64,000 nucleotides of DNA from Dugong dugon (Eukaryota > Chordata > Mammalia > Sirenia > Dugongidae): positions 127,704,714-127,768,713 of the forward strand of contig CM057460.1 of assembly GCA_030035585.1 (NCBI GenBank), given 5' to 3'. Below the pieces are notes generated by a model. It was given only the letters and a program-made list of their open reading frames with translations, was not told where the DNA came from and did not search any database. Made by a program: the position numbers and the translations under genes. Each line of letters begins with the position of its first letter. Positions within the stretch are counted from its first letter, which is position 1. This document shows positions 33,602 to 45,486 of this stretch, in pieces.

Positions 33602-34479
33602 GGGATATAGCTTATACTATATATTTGCACAGACCAATGCCACCCAGAGAAATGTGTGGAAGATAGCACCAACTCAATTTTAATTTCTTTCTATTCCTTT
33701 GTTGTTAGTTCTTCCTTTCTTTTATCCAAATACCTTGACAAAGTTGGACACATGCCAGTTTTTCAGGACGATTTTATGACAATCCAAACTGAAAATGTCT
33801 GTTTTCCAGAGACAACTTTGCAGTAACGATCTTACACATTTTCATTCAATTTATTCTCTGAATGTCAGGAAAAAAATTGACTGAACAATTATGACAGTGA
33901 TATTTCAGTGACTAAACTTGTTATTTTGGAAGCAGAATTATGATTTAAACAGAAAGTAAACCCACTGACCTCTAAAGCCTTGGAGTTCTAATACAATGGC
34001 ATTTTCGTGACATTCTTCAGAGTCTCCTCTGAGGGTGTGTCAAATGACAACTGATTCCTAGGGCCTTCTCATACATTGACATTTTTTTATTAATCAGCTT
34101 AGTGTATTGACCATCAAGCTAATGGAAAATACCTTTCATTTAGAAGTAATTATTAAACCATGCTAAAAATGGGTATTATAAATACTATAAAACAGAAAGT
34201 ATCCCATAGAGGGCAGAGAGATCCTTGGAGGGCTAAAACCACATGGACTATGAAGGATTTCTTGAGTAAGAGAAGGAAGGCAATAGGAGGAAAGGGAAAG
34301 ACAATCTGAGGACTAACAGCAAAAGAGGATGCGACTGGAGTCCCCTCCTCAACATCTTCAGCACCAGCCTTGGCGAAACCTCCAGTTTTGATTTTTATTG
34401 GCATCTTGTCATCGTAGCCTGACAACTGGTCTGGATTTCTTAGGGGTTTCATAATGACAAAGAGAGAATAAAGTGAAAA
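33602..34479. other. Unique sequence with one protein-like open stretch
   Basis: No repeat recognised. The only unusual part is the minus-strand open frame around 34318-34438 described separately. Confidence 0.5.
34318..34438 (-). other. Candidate exon, unproven
   Basis: On the minus strand a pyrimidine-rich tract (about 34455-34480) is followed by AG (34440-34439), about 40 open codons with a charged, protein-like composition (for example SGYDDKMPIKIKTGGFAKAG) and then GTTAGT, a possible donor (34317-34312). The frame is open from an ATG at 34452. I do not recognise the protein. It could equally be chance or a pseudogene piece; no neighbouring exon was found. Confidence 0.18.
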
Positions 34480-34572
34480 AGTTAATGTATTTTGAGGTTC
34501 TACTCTGTGTCAGACACACCATTGGGTGCTTTCACATATGTTATCTCATTTAATTTTATCTGCAGTGCCATC
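34480..34572 (-). repeat. MIR fragment
   Basis: TGAGGTTCTACTCTGTGTCA, CACATATGTTATCTCATTTA mark the MIR 3' half in reverse. A type B SINE follows directly. Confidence 0.6.
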
Positions 34573-34772
34573 AGGAGTCTCCAAGTGATGCAAACAGTTA
34601 ACATACTAAGCTGCTAACTGAAAAGTTGAAGGTTCTAGTTCAACCAGAGGCTCCTTGGAAGAAAGGACTGGAGATCTACTTCTGAAAAACCAGCATTGAG
34701 AACTGTGGAGCACAGTTCTTTTCTTTGTGTGGCGTCACCATAAGTCAGAAATCAACTCCACAGCAAGTGGAT
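34573..34772 (+). repeat. AfroSINE, type B
   Basis: Sense copy from GGAGTCTCCAAGTGATGC through GAAAGGACTGGAGATCTAC to CTCCACAGCAAGTGGATTC. Confidence 0.88.
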
Positions 34773-36567
34773 TCAGCTAGTGTGGTGTCATTATTAAATG
34801 GGGAATTCAAGAGTATCTACTTGGAGACGCTAAAAAAATATTGTGATAAGAAATGTAAAGTGCTATTTTTTCTTTTTAAAAGAAGTAGCAGGCATGATTA
34901 TTGCGAGGCTCAGAGCTCATGGCGGTCATGTCAGAAAAGAAAAACCGGCCCATAAATTAGTTACTGCCTCCAGGTTAAGTGTCTTTAGGATGGAGGAGGG
35001 ACGTGACAGAAGTCATGTAGTCTGGGAATTTTTTATAGTCTGGAAAATTTAGCATTTGTTCTTTTCTATTTTTTTTTTCCTGATCTTACTGTTCCACAGG
35101 TGCTCAACTGTCTAAATAACTGATTATGCATCCTTTTTTAAAAAAAAAAATTTACCTCAACAGGGAGATCAATTCAAATCTTCAAGAAAAAAAAAATCTA
35201 GAATGTAAATATTGCTTACTGGATAACAGTTAAAACATCTCCAAGTGTTTCTTCCTCATGGTAATACTTTAACCCTGTCTCCAACCTCTTCACCCTTCTT
35301 GAGCTGACCTTTGCAGTCCGTGAGCTTGTATTTCTGACAATAGGCTAGATGTTGCAGAAAGATCCACATTGGCTACAATCCATGTTCTTTCTCATTGCCT
35401 TAATTTATCGTAAAAATGACCCAGAGTGTTTTGCTTCTATTCTTATGAAGTGCTTATTTTAACCATGCCTTTAAGAGGGAGTCATGTTCCGTGCTATTTA
35501 GATCTCAAGTGAGTGGTTGCCTGGTTGACTGATAGGCAGTCTTTACCCAGCTTTCTCCCGCTTCTACTTCCAATTGTCTTCTCTCTGGCATCATGCAGGA
35601 CAAACTATCACAGACCATTACTGATCTTCATTCTTTGTCTGGTTAGAGCATTTTTTAGCTTTTGAATTAATGGTAAATGGTAGACCTCAGACTATATCTG
35701 TGACTCATTATTAAAATGATATATTATGTCACTAAATTTTTTTCTCATATGGAATGATATATGAATTTAGGAAGACCATATCCCTAACAATACCTCAAGA
35801 TACGATCCTGGGGAAAAATATTATACTACTATTATACCTACAGGACTGAAAATTTTGAACAGCTAAATTTGTTTGTACAGAAAGTTTCATGTTGTGTCTT
35901 TGAATCAAACACAATCTCAAAAAAAAAGTTATTAAGAGCTTCACCTGTTCTTAATGCTGGGGACAGTTTGAGGCTGAAAGGATTTTCAGTTCGAAAGTTT
36001 TTGCCAGGATTGAAAAAGCAATTTAATAGTGCCTGAGATCCGTTTATGAATGTGAAATTTCCCACTGCTTTTGAAGAGTAGCCTATTGCCCCCGAATCTT
36101 TGAACAATCACTAAAGAAGACATTTCACAAGGTGGGTGGAAATGGTGCATATTAACTGCAGTAATTGCACACAATCCAAGATGAATGGTTCTTTCTTCTC
36201 TCCCCTCATTCCTTGTGATTAGAAATAAATTTGTTAGGTATGTCCAGGAAACTAATTACATCATCATGAGGAACATGCCGGTGGGAATATCTTGTCTTTT
36301 CAGATCAAAAGGATGGCCAGCGGCTACTGTGTTCAATCCAGTAATCTGCAGGAGATAGTGCCAAGGACAGGGAAGCAGCTCTGCTACTTGGGAACATCTG
36401 CTTACAGAAAATGGTGGGAAATTAACCATGTATTGGGGAGGCAGCTGCAAAGCATGCAATAAACTGGCATCAGGGAAAGGTTCACTGTGTCAAAGGAGAT
36501 AAAATGGGAAAGGGGCTTATGAAAGCTGGAGGCCCAGTGCATTAAGAGGAATCTTGTAGATTTAAAA
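34773..36567. other. No recognised feature
   Basis: Unique AT-rich sequence with A-runs at 35140-35150 and 35186-35196. No gene, exon or repeat that I can support. Confidence 0.55.
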
Positions 36568-36740
36568 AACGGCATTTAGAGGTAGAAATCCTGGGTTTGT
36601 GTACCAGCTGTGATCCTCACTGGCTGAAGCTTCTTCTAGAGCCTCATTTTTCTCACTTATAAGATAAGAACTGGAACTGTTACCTCGCCAGACTGTCATG
36701 AAAGTTAAATATATTAACTACAAACCACCAGATAGATCTT
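36568..36740 (+). repeat. MIR SINE
   Basis: Sense MIR: AGAAATCCTGGGTTTGTGTA, GAGCCTCATTTTTCTCACTT, TGTCATGAAAGTTAAATA. The last part is weak. Confidence 0.65.
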
Positions 36741-37106
36741 AGTTTTTAATAGAGTAATACTCAATCTCATTATTGATATTTCAACTAGCATCCACTCACT
36801 TTTCTTAGAATTGCAATGTGATGTGCCATTGGTGGGCATGTTGTTCTAAGGATGGAGCACTTTAGATGGAAATGCTCTAAGTACTATATTTCCCACCCCA
36901 GCATTGAATGCCATGAAGAATCAGCGCTCAATTACCTTCAGTGATGATGAAAGAGATATTAATGATCCAAATAATAGATGGTAAATTTTTACATTTTATT
37001 TTTATAATATACTTGGAGAAATTAAAATTAAATGATAAAATAAAAATGTATGTAACCTGAAAACTTTGCGTCATAGAACATTTTATGACCTGGGAAAGAC
37101 TATTAA

Positions 37107-37303
37107 ACAAAGTCAAACCCATTGCCGTCAAGTAGATTCTGAGTCATGGAGATGCCATATGTTTCAAAGTAGAACTGCTCCATAGAGTTTTCTTGGCTGT
37201 AATCTTTATGGGAGCAGGTTGCCAGGATTTCTTTCATGACAGCACTGGGTGGGTTTGAACCAGCAACCCATGAGTGCAAAGAGTTTGCACCCCTCAAGGA
37301 CCC
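37107..37303 (-). repeat. AfroSINE, head-degraded
   Basis: Reverse copy from AAAGTCAAACCCATTGCCGT through CTGTAATCTTTATGGGAGC to GGGTTTGAACCAGC. The tRNA-like head is scrambled after 37260. Confidence 0.88.
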
Positions 37304-37394
37304 TGGAGAGACTGCAGAGGTCACCTAATTCAGTATTATAATTTACACATTAAGTAATCAAGGCCAGAGCAGACCCAGAGACTTGGTTACACAG

Positions 37395-37800
37395 TGTGGT
37401 AGAGAGAGCTGGTTGTTCACAAAAAATCCAAACTCCCCTTCCACAAGGTGGAGTGATTGCCATGAAGTGGCTACACAGAAAGAGATGCTGCCCCACCTTA
37501 CAGCAAGTTCTCATTCAGCTAGATCTCAACAGTGGAATGTGAGTTAAATGATGTTCATCAGTTGAGGGACAAAGAGGTTAAGAAACAGAAGTGCCTATCT
37601 TCCTTCCTCTGTCTACTGTTTGGGTGTCAAGGCCATGGACAGCTTTGGAAACCGTATATGGAAGATGGCAGAGCCATCCCTGGGTTCCTGGATGACTACC
37701 CTCTCTTTTCTTTTCCGATAATTCACTTTTATAAGCAAGACCTATATTTCTTTTGTGTTTATTTGTTATGGCAGTTGGTTTTCTCTTAGTAATGTGGAAC
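37395..37800 (+). repeat. Possible ancient LTR-like repeat
   Basis: A CTGTGTTAAG-like end seems present near 37740-37790 (GCAAGACCTATATTTC, TTATGGCAGTTGG, TAATGTGGAACTAG), and the front resembles old mammalian repeats containing AGTGGAATGTGAG. Weak by-eye match only. Confidence 0.35.
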
Positions 37801-38254
37801 TAGAATCAAGTTCCCAGACTTAGCTTTCAACAATTTACCTCTACGGTGGGCTCCTGTTGTTTTCCTTCTTGTGCCCTAATAAAAATATGTTATTGGCCCA
37901 TGTGAGCTGCACTTTACTGTTAGGCATGCTCTTGGAGAGGTGACAAGAGATAAATACTTTATGAAATAAATTAAGAAGTGGAATGAATAATGTCTTTATA
38001 AACCATAAATTGCATAGTCAGCTCCTGAATAATTAGGTTAGTAACTGCACCTAACTGTGTGCTTTTGCTTCTTCTATATGAACTAAAGTTTAGGGAAACT
38101 TTCACAAGTATTATGGTATCTATTTATATTTCTGTTGCGTGGTTGTCATTGCAGACAATTTGTATATTTACCCTAGACACTGTGAGCAAGCAAGACAAAA
38201 TCAAAAGGGAGTTCTTAGGATAGTTTAACTGCTAAGCACATGTATGTACTTAGG
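37801..38254. other. No recognised feature
   Basis: Unique sequence. Confidence 0.5.
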
Positions 38255-38450
38255 AAGTCTGAAGCCAGATTGTTTGGGGCTAAATCCTGATGATTTAGCT
38301 CTATGACTGTGGGTATATCACATAACTGTTCCATGCCTCAGTTTCCTTAACTGTAAAATGAGACTGTGATGGCACATACCTTATAGAGTTGTTAGAGGAT
38401 TACATAAAATAATATTTGTAAATTGCCAACTGTAGAAACATGCTCAACAC
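38255..38450 (+). repeat. MIR SINE
   Basis: Sense MIR with AGATTGTTTGGGGCTAAATC, TTAGCTCTATGACTGTGGG, CATGCCTCAGTTTCCTTAAC and AGTTGTTAGAGGATTACAT. Well preserved for the family. Confidence 0.82.
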
Positions 38451-40095
38451 ATTCTTCAGTAGAAAATGTGATTAATAATTTTTGTAAAGACATCAAGTAT
38501 AAAAAGCCAATAATTGCTATAGCAAATATATGATGTTTCTAGAAGCTTATCTGTGTGTTGACATTATTTTGATTCTTTGAACATCAAAAAGATCAAGTGA
38601 TTTTATTAAGCTACAATGAGAACAATAGGGTAATAAATTGTTGTTTGCCATTAGCGTGTTGCAAGGTGTAACCAGTTAGTAGACATTTTACTATTTCTGC
38701 TTATCTCCATCATTTTCCATATTATTAAATGAGATAAGCTGTGGGAAAAAGTCCTTTGTAAGCTGTAATACTCTATTACAAATTAACCTGTTTACTTCCC
38801 CATTCAGTATATATGTATCAAGTGTTGACAAGGTACCATACAGTCAGTTGAGGACTGGGGTGGTTATATGAATGGTCTAGTCATGGGGTCTGCCTTCAAG
38901 CAACAAGAAGTCTAGTGACAGATGACAGATAAGAAAACAAAGGTTTACAATCAAGTGTGCTACAATACAGGAATATATAGCACCGTATGGGAATAGAGAG
39001 GAAAGGGTGACAAATGACTTTATTATTGCTGAAATGCCTTTTCTTCCTTTTTAGAATAATTAATCCTAAATCTAAACTTTTCTTCAATTAAACTTCAAGG
39101 TTAGGATAAAGGGATTATCATTTCTGTCTAAAAGTATTAATAATGCTTACAGCAGGGAGCAGAACCTGGGTTTCCAAATATCAAGATTTATTACCTAAGG
39201 TAAAATACTGATTTAGGCTTTCCATGGGTCAATGTGCGCCTCTCTTGCTTAGCTGTCATCACAAAAATATGTGTTTCAACTTGTGTTAACAAATAGCTGT
39301 TTAAGCTTGAATTTTCTGTTTTAAATGTATCTATGGGTGATAACTAGAATCAATCAATTGCAGCACAAAGTTATGTATTCATACAGAAACCCTTAAGAGT
39401 GTTTAGGATCTCAGGTTTCCTATGCTCCAAAGGGAGATGCTCGGATCCCTTCTGACGGTATTCCTTCATGCCGTCTCTTGACCTGCTCTCACTGAAGCGC
39501 ACTGCTATTGCCATTCAGAGAATAAGGTCTTCAAAACAATTCCAAAGGGGTACAGTCCAAAGGGTTCATGACCAGAACAAGTTGAAGACACAGCAGAAAG
39601 GATTTTCCAAGGATGTGTTTCCTTCCCTGTTGACTAGTCTGCTTGTTGTCTGGAGTGTATAACTAATGGTACTGAGTCTAAAGAATAATTTGCTAGCAAT
39701 TCAGTTTTATATTTTATTTTAATAACTTTTTTATTATACAAGTAACACACACTCCTTGTGGAAAACAAACTATAGAAGAACAAAAACGTTAACAAAAATT
39801 ACCCATATCCTATCACCATTTGGTATATATGTTTCTAGGGTTTTTCTATGCATATATACATATACATATTCTTCATGTTGTTTTATAACCCTTTTATTAT
39901 TGTGAGCATTGAGAAAATATTTTGAACTAGGAGTTTCTTGAAAAGTATCTATCTATCCATCTGTCTTTCTATCTCCCCAGTATATTTGATGTTCTAAGAC
40001 ACCATCAGTATATTTTTTGTCAAACATGACATTGAACAAAGCCATGCATGAGATTTATACATATATTGTCTCTACATAAAGTACTCTGGATCATC
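38451..40095. other. Mostly unique; two weak old-repeat traces
   Basis: 38805-38990 (TATCAAGTGTTGACAAGGTA, TCTGCCTTCAAGCAAC) and 39700-39900 (TTATACAAGTAACACAC, CCCATATCCTATCACC) look like worn ancient repeats, possibly L1M 3' ends. 39945-39975 is a short (TATC)-like tract. Nothing gene-like. Confidence 0.4.
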
Positions 40096-40300
40096 GTGCT
40101 AGACTAGAAAGAACATGGGTATTGAAAGCAGACAGAAATGGTTCAAACCTAGTTTGTTCACTTAGTGGCTGAGTGACCTTAGCAAATCTCATACGCCTTT
40201 AACCATATGAAATTGGCAATATCTGACCATTTTTGCCTTACAAAAATGGCAATTTCATATGGTTCAATCTAATAACTAACTTTTTTGAGTAAAACATTCT
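40096..40300 (+). repeat. MIR fragment with rearranged 3' half
   Basis: AAAGCAGACAGAAATGG, TAGTGGCTGAGTGACCTTAG belongs to a sense MIR. From 40201 the expected core is replaced by a double hairpin, then CAATCTAATAAC. Confidence 0.55.
40201..40264. repeat. Nested perfect inverted repeats
   Basis: Outer arms 40201-40215 and 40250-40264 (AACCATATGAAATTG and its complement, 15 bp). Inner arms 40227-40235 and 40241-40249 (CCATTTTTG and its complement, 9 bp). All pairs are perfect. Confidence 0.93.
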
Positions 40301-42249
40301 CAACTATTAAATGTAGAATAATAATATCTAACAGAATTGATGTGGGAAATCAATTACATAATATTTTAAATTACCTGGCCTATAGTAGATGTTCAGCAAA
40401 TGCTAATTCCTTATCCTAAAATCTTCATTGGGAACACAGAATATGCTTGGAGGATTAGTGAGTCTGGCTTCTCCAAGAATTAGATGCCAAGATAGGATTA
40501 AATGTGCAAGAAATGTATTAAGGGGAATGCCTCTAGAAAAAATGGGAGGAAGTTGGAAGAGGCTGGGGGAACTGTCACACCAGGATGTGGATCTGACCTT
40601 GAGTGAAGGATAGAGTGAAGGAAAAAAAGTTGGGTGGAAGTGTCTTAGGCCCTCGTACAGTTCCAAGGAAAGCTTATCGTAAGGTTCTCAAGAGTCACTC
40701 ATCAGAGGAGTCCCACTTCTCCCAGAAATGGGCCTGCCAAAGTCTCCTTACTGCACTCAGTTACTGGCTGAGAGCAGCCGTGGGAAGAACAGCCTCAGTG
40801 CAAAGATCAACCCATTTTTCAGAGTGCAGATCCTGAGGCTCTTGGAGATCAGAGAGGCACATTCTTACTGCCATCACCAGTGAATATCAGACATTGATCA
40901 ATGTAATGTGTTCCACAATATTTTGAAAATGACTGAAATTAGAATTTTAAAAATACTAAGGATTGGGAAGTGTACAGCTTAAATTTTGCGGGTACTATGT
41001 ACATACCTCCACATACCCTCTCTCCCTCCAGTTAAAAAACTCCTTTGGTATCCCTTCCTACCGACCAGATCTTGAGCTTGATAAATCCCTGAAAATGGCA
41101 TTGGGTTTGTGATGATTATTGACCAAACATCTCGTTTTTTTAATATATGTTCCCCCTATTGAGATTACATGGACCCTGATATGAAACAATCGTTCTTCTT
41201 TCTCTTAGCAAAGGAGTCCCAAGTGAAAGGAAATAGAGGAGCTGATTGGTATAGTACCCAGGGACTAGAATCATCATGACTCTCCAATTCTTACTGAGGA
41301 TATTACTGCCTGTAGTTATGATGATGATGTTGTAATTTTCCAGTTATTAATAAGCAGATGAGATGGTATGACACCTCAAGATATAGCCACTGGGCTTTTT
41401 TTTTTTTTTTTTTTGTCATTACATAGAGACACAGGAGGAACCTATAAAGAGTGGTATAATGCTTTAGTTTTTGGACATTATGAAATATTATACTGTCATT
41501 TTTCTAGTTAACAAAAATCGCATGCTAATGTCACATAATCAGAGCAAGAGATGATTGACAAATTTTTTCATGCATACATTTTTTCCAGCTTCTCTAGAGA
41601 TTTAGCAGTCATTGTAATTGTGTTAGAATTTATTCTTTGCAAAACCATCAAAGTCAATGAGCTAATATCAAAGTTTATATTAACAACTCAAAATAGTTCC
41701 AACCTTTAAATTGTTGACATGGAAACACATCTTTCTTCACCTTATCAGAACTCTGCACATGTGCCTGTGTGGACTGGGCCCTGGATTAATCAGAAATATA
41801 CTATTCGATCATGCCTTCAGGTCAGAAAGAGTTATAAAGACAAACATTATTATTCATATATTCTGTATATCTACAGAAAACAAGTCTAATGGTGCCACCA
41901 TGTTAGCTATTTTTCTGTCCTGTTTTATTAAGCTGGCACAATCCTCACACAATCTGAATTTTTTCCAGCTACAGCACCAGAGTAATTAACAGATGTTTAC
42001 TTTGAAGAAGAGGACAAAAGCCTATTTCTGTGTCAGTGTTATACTTAAAAGTTGAATGTATTTTGTGAATTTAGTATGCAGAATTAAGAAAATATGATGG
42101 GGAAAAACTATCTTCAGAATAGCACAAATCCTTAAAGCATGTTAGAAAGAGGCACTGAGGGAGTTTGGGTTAACCATGTAGCATCAGGCACACAAATGTC
42201 CTTAGCCTCTGTGGTTCTTTGCAGCTTGGTTTTAACAATCCTATCATTT
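40301..42249. other. No recognised feature
   Basis: Unique sequence with a T-run at 41397-41415. Open frames at 40403-40836 and 41711-41989 lack protein-like features. Confidence 0.55.
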
Positions 42250-42302
42250 GTTGCCACAGAGGTGCTATGAGTCGCAATCAACTCGATGGCAATGGGTTTA
42301 TT
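42250..42302 (+). repeat. AfroSINE 3' fragment
   Basis: Tail only: GAGGTGCTATGAGTCGCAAT, CTCGATGGCAATGGG. Confidence 0.75.
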
Positions 42303-43025
42303 TTATCATTTGGGAGGTGGTGAATTCATTCTTCTGAACAGGAGCTCTGCTTTGATGGCCAGAGTGAGATTTCTAATGCCTGTGCTTCTCATCTCTATTG
42401 CTTCACCAGGAACCTGTATTTGTACCAAACAATGTTTGGGAAATGAAGTGGTGCAACCATCTATTTATTCAGAGTCTGGCATTTCACGGATACCAATAAA
42501 GAAACCTAAGTTTCTTTCTTTGGGAAGAAGAAAGCAGATCAGGTAAAAAGTAACCTATTTACGTATATCAAAATTCATTTTTGAGATTTTTCTGTTCAGT
42601 GCTGCACCGAGATGAATACGAAATTAAAAACAGCATGGAGGAAGCAGCTGGCATACTTCACTGGAAAATAACCTAAGTAATATTGCCCCCTTTGTAGATT
42701 TTCAGAAATTTTGAATATTAAACTCACTGTGATTCTACTTTAGAAACCTCATCTTTTTTCCAAACAGATTGTACTTTTCTTTTTTTTTTTTAAATTCTTA
42801 AGACTATCCAGATGAAGATAACTGGTGCTGACAATCCATACCAATGAATAAAAGGAAACAGGGTGGGTAATTTTACACGTGTCCTGATTGAGGGTTACAG
42901 GACAATTAATTTGAGCCTTGGGGTAAAGGGTGTCACAGGGCCTGCCATTCACATGATTAATTGCTTCAGGTTTCAATATATACTAATAAGTAAAAAGCTC
43001 TCTCATCTGAAATTTTTTAGTAGTT
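42303..43025. other. No recognised feature
   Basis: Unique sequence with a T-run at 42781-42791. Confidence 0.5.
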
Positions 43026-43320
43026 TCTCATTCATTCATTCATTCAACCAGCACATATTTCTTGAGCATTTGCCATGCACTGTGCTTGCTTTGGAAACCC
43101 TGGTGGTGTAGTGGTTAAGAGCTATGGTTACTAACCAAAAGGTCGGCAGTTCAAATCCATCAGGTGCTCCTTGGAAACCCTATGGGGTAGTTCTACCCTG
43201 TCCTATAGGGTCACTATAAGTCGGAATTGACTCGACGGTAATAGGTTTGGTTCTTTTTGGTTTGGTGCTTGCTTTGGGGATGCAATGATTCTTGCTTTCA
43301 GGAATCATAGATACTAATGG
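43026..43320 (+). repeat. Ancient repeat with (ATTC)n start, split by a SINE
   Basis: CATTCATTCATTCATTCA, CATATTTCTTGAGCATTTGC and, after the SINE, GGGGATGCAATGATTCTTGC follow the order seen at 15745, so it is likely the same old family. Confidence 0.55.
43095..43264 (+). repeat. AfroSINE, short form, young-looking
   Basis: Sense copy with few changes from the consensus of this window: AAACCCTGGTGGTGTAGTGG to CTCGACGGTAATAGG. It is flanked by a perfect 13-bp target-site duplication GTGCTTGCTTTGG (43082-43094 and 43265-43277). Confidence 0.96.
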
Positions 43321-44737
43321 TAAGGGCTATAAGGTCAAGAGAATACTGACTCTCTGTCCCCTCTAACTATATTGCAATGTCTTAGAAAACAGGGTCTATG
43401 TGTGCTTGGTGCCTATCACAGGGCTTGGCACAACAAACTGCGTGTCAACTGGAATGTTCTCGGAGCACTGCAAGCTATAGGCAAATTTTCCTTTCATTTT
43501 GAGCATGTAAGGTCTATTTATTCAGATTCTTGCTAACTGTAATAAGACAATCAGTGTTATAGTAGTTGGCACAGATCACACTTCCCTAGTCACATTCCAT
43601 CAACTCCCGCACACATCCACAGAGCTAGTGGCTAATCCAGAACTTATTCCTCATAAACCCTTCTGCGTGGGTCCAAAGAGTCAAATAAAGCCATGTGCTT
43701 CCATCAGCATTTTAGCAAGTGGAACAAATCTGAGTTGTTATTGTCAACTCTGATAACAGCTCATAGACTTCAATTAATTAAATCAAGAATAAATCCCCAC
43801 GCAATTATCTTGACTCCAATAACATTTATTAAATTTTTGGGGAAGTGTATAAATACTTCATTTTAAGTAACTTTTTCACTGAATCTGTGGAATTTACATC
43901 ATACTGGTCTGTCCATTCTGCTCTTTGTAGTAAATTTTGTTTTTGTCATAATAATTGTTCTTTACCAACTAGAAGATGGCTGTCTAATTTCATTTTATGA
44001 GGTAGAGCTGAAGAAGCCGAAGTATATGAATAATCAAATCAGAAGTCATTGTGTATTTGATTCTAGGTTTAAACCCTTCTGATGGTAACTGCTGTTAAGT
44101 AATGCTGATGGATATGGTCACATTTGTACCACTAGGGATGTGACTGGGTGGAGACAGTACCTTCTATAGCAGTGCAGCACTCACCCACAGGCCCTACTCC
44201 CTTAGCTAAGTCACTTCCACTTCCTCAGATATACCTTCTTCAAGTTTCTTCCTAAGTGGCTTCAGTTCTGAGCCAGGGGAGTATTCAGCATCAGAGAACA
44301 ATTAGTCAGCCTGGGCAAAAAAGGGTTCAGGAATAAATGTGAAAGAAAGAGAAATATTTTTAGTGCTTCAGATAGTCCTGAGGATATCCACACATACCCA
44401 AGCAATAGAAGAATCTTACGCCAGCCCTCTCAAGATGAGTTAAGGTCTAAGCACAGCTCTGGGGCTCCTACTTGAGCCACTCTTCTTTGATGCTCAGGTG
44501 TTCAGTCTCCTGGCATCATGTTTTCGAGCATGAAAATTTCAATAAGCCAGCCCAGATGACTGGGCAAGCCTCAGAGGTGCCCACCCTGACCTTTTTACAG
44601 CTACTCACCATCATTTAGGGCCAATGTAAGTCAGACTGGGATATTGAAGAGGGTTTAGGGCTGGTTAATTTAAATGCTACAGGGCTATAGTGGAACCCAG
44701 AGAATGGATATTATGATGCTTGCTGCCTAGATAATGA
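43321..44737. other. Mostly unique; short L2 trace
   Basis: 43385-43450 (AAACAGGGTCTATG, CACAGGGCTTGGCACA) resembles the L2 3' end in sense orientation. The rest shows no gene or repeat. Confidence 0.45.
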
Positions 44738-44892
44738 GCCCTGGTGGAGCAGTGGTTAAGTACTCGGCTGCTAAATTCTGTCTTAGTTATCTAGTTTTGC
44801 TATAACAGAAATACTACAAGTGGATGGCTTTAACAAAGAGAAATTTATTCTCTCACAGTTTAGGAGACTAGAAGTCTCAATTCAGGGCTCCA

Positions 44893-44983
44893 GCTCTAGG
44901 GGAAGGCTTTTTCTCTCTCCCTGTTGGCTCTAGCGGAAGGCTTTCTCTCTCTCTGTCAGCTCTAGGGGAAGATCTTTGTCTCC
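44893..44983. repeat. Three ~32-bp tandem units inside the LTR
   Basis: Units begin GCTCTAGGGGAAGGCTTT (44893), GCTCTAGCGGAAGGCTTT (44927) and GCTCTAGGGGAAGATCTT (44959), each followed by a CTCTCTCTGT-like part. Confidence 0.85.
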
Positions 44984-45397
44984 TTTCAACATCTGTGGGC
45001 CCAGCATTCCTTAAAGATCTCTGTGTGTCTCGTCATCAATCTTCCCTTGGGTCTAGGAGGTTCTCAGTGCAGGGATCCCTGGTCCAAAGGATGTGTTCTG
45101 CTCCTGGCTCTTCTTTCTTGATGATAGTGAGGTCCCTCCACCAACAGTCTCTTCAAGGTAATCTAGGCTTTTACTATTAGGCACCTTAAAATTCTTCCAG
45201 CCTCTACCCACTACCCAATTCCAAAACTGTTTCCACATTTTAGGTATCTGTTAGAGCAGCACCCAACTCTTCTGGCTTTGGGTGGCTCCATTCTCCTAGT
45301 CTAGCTGAATGGCGACCCTACTCCCTAGGCCCCAGCAGGCCCTGTTCTTCTGAACAGCAGCCCAAAACTCTGGAACTGTGTTGGTGAAGATCCAACT

Positions 45398-45486
45398 CTT
45401 TGAAATGTAGGAGGCTGTGGCTCTACCCTTTGAGATCCAGGAGACCGTGGCTTCACCCTTTGAAACCGAGAAGGCCGTGCTTCCCA
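45398..45486. repeat. Three 30-bp tandem units
   Basis: Units start CTTTGAAATGTAGGAGGC (45398), CTTTGAGATCCAGGAGAC (45428) and CTTTGAAACCGAGAAGGC (45458). The period is exactly 30 bases, keeping an open minus-strand frame, though no protein is recognised. Confidence 0.9.
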
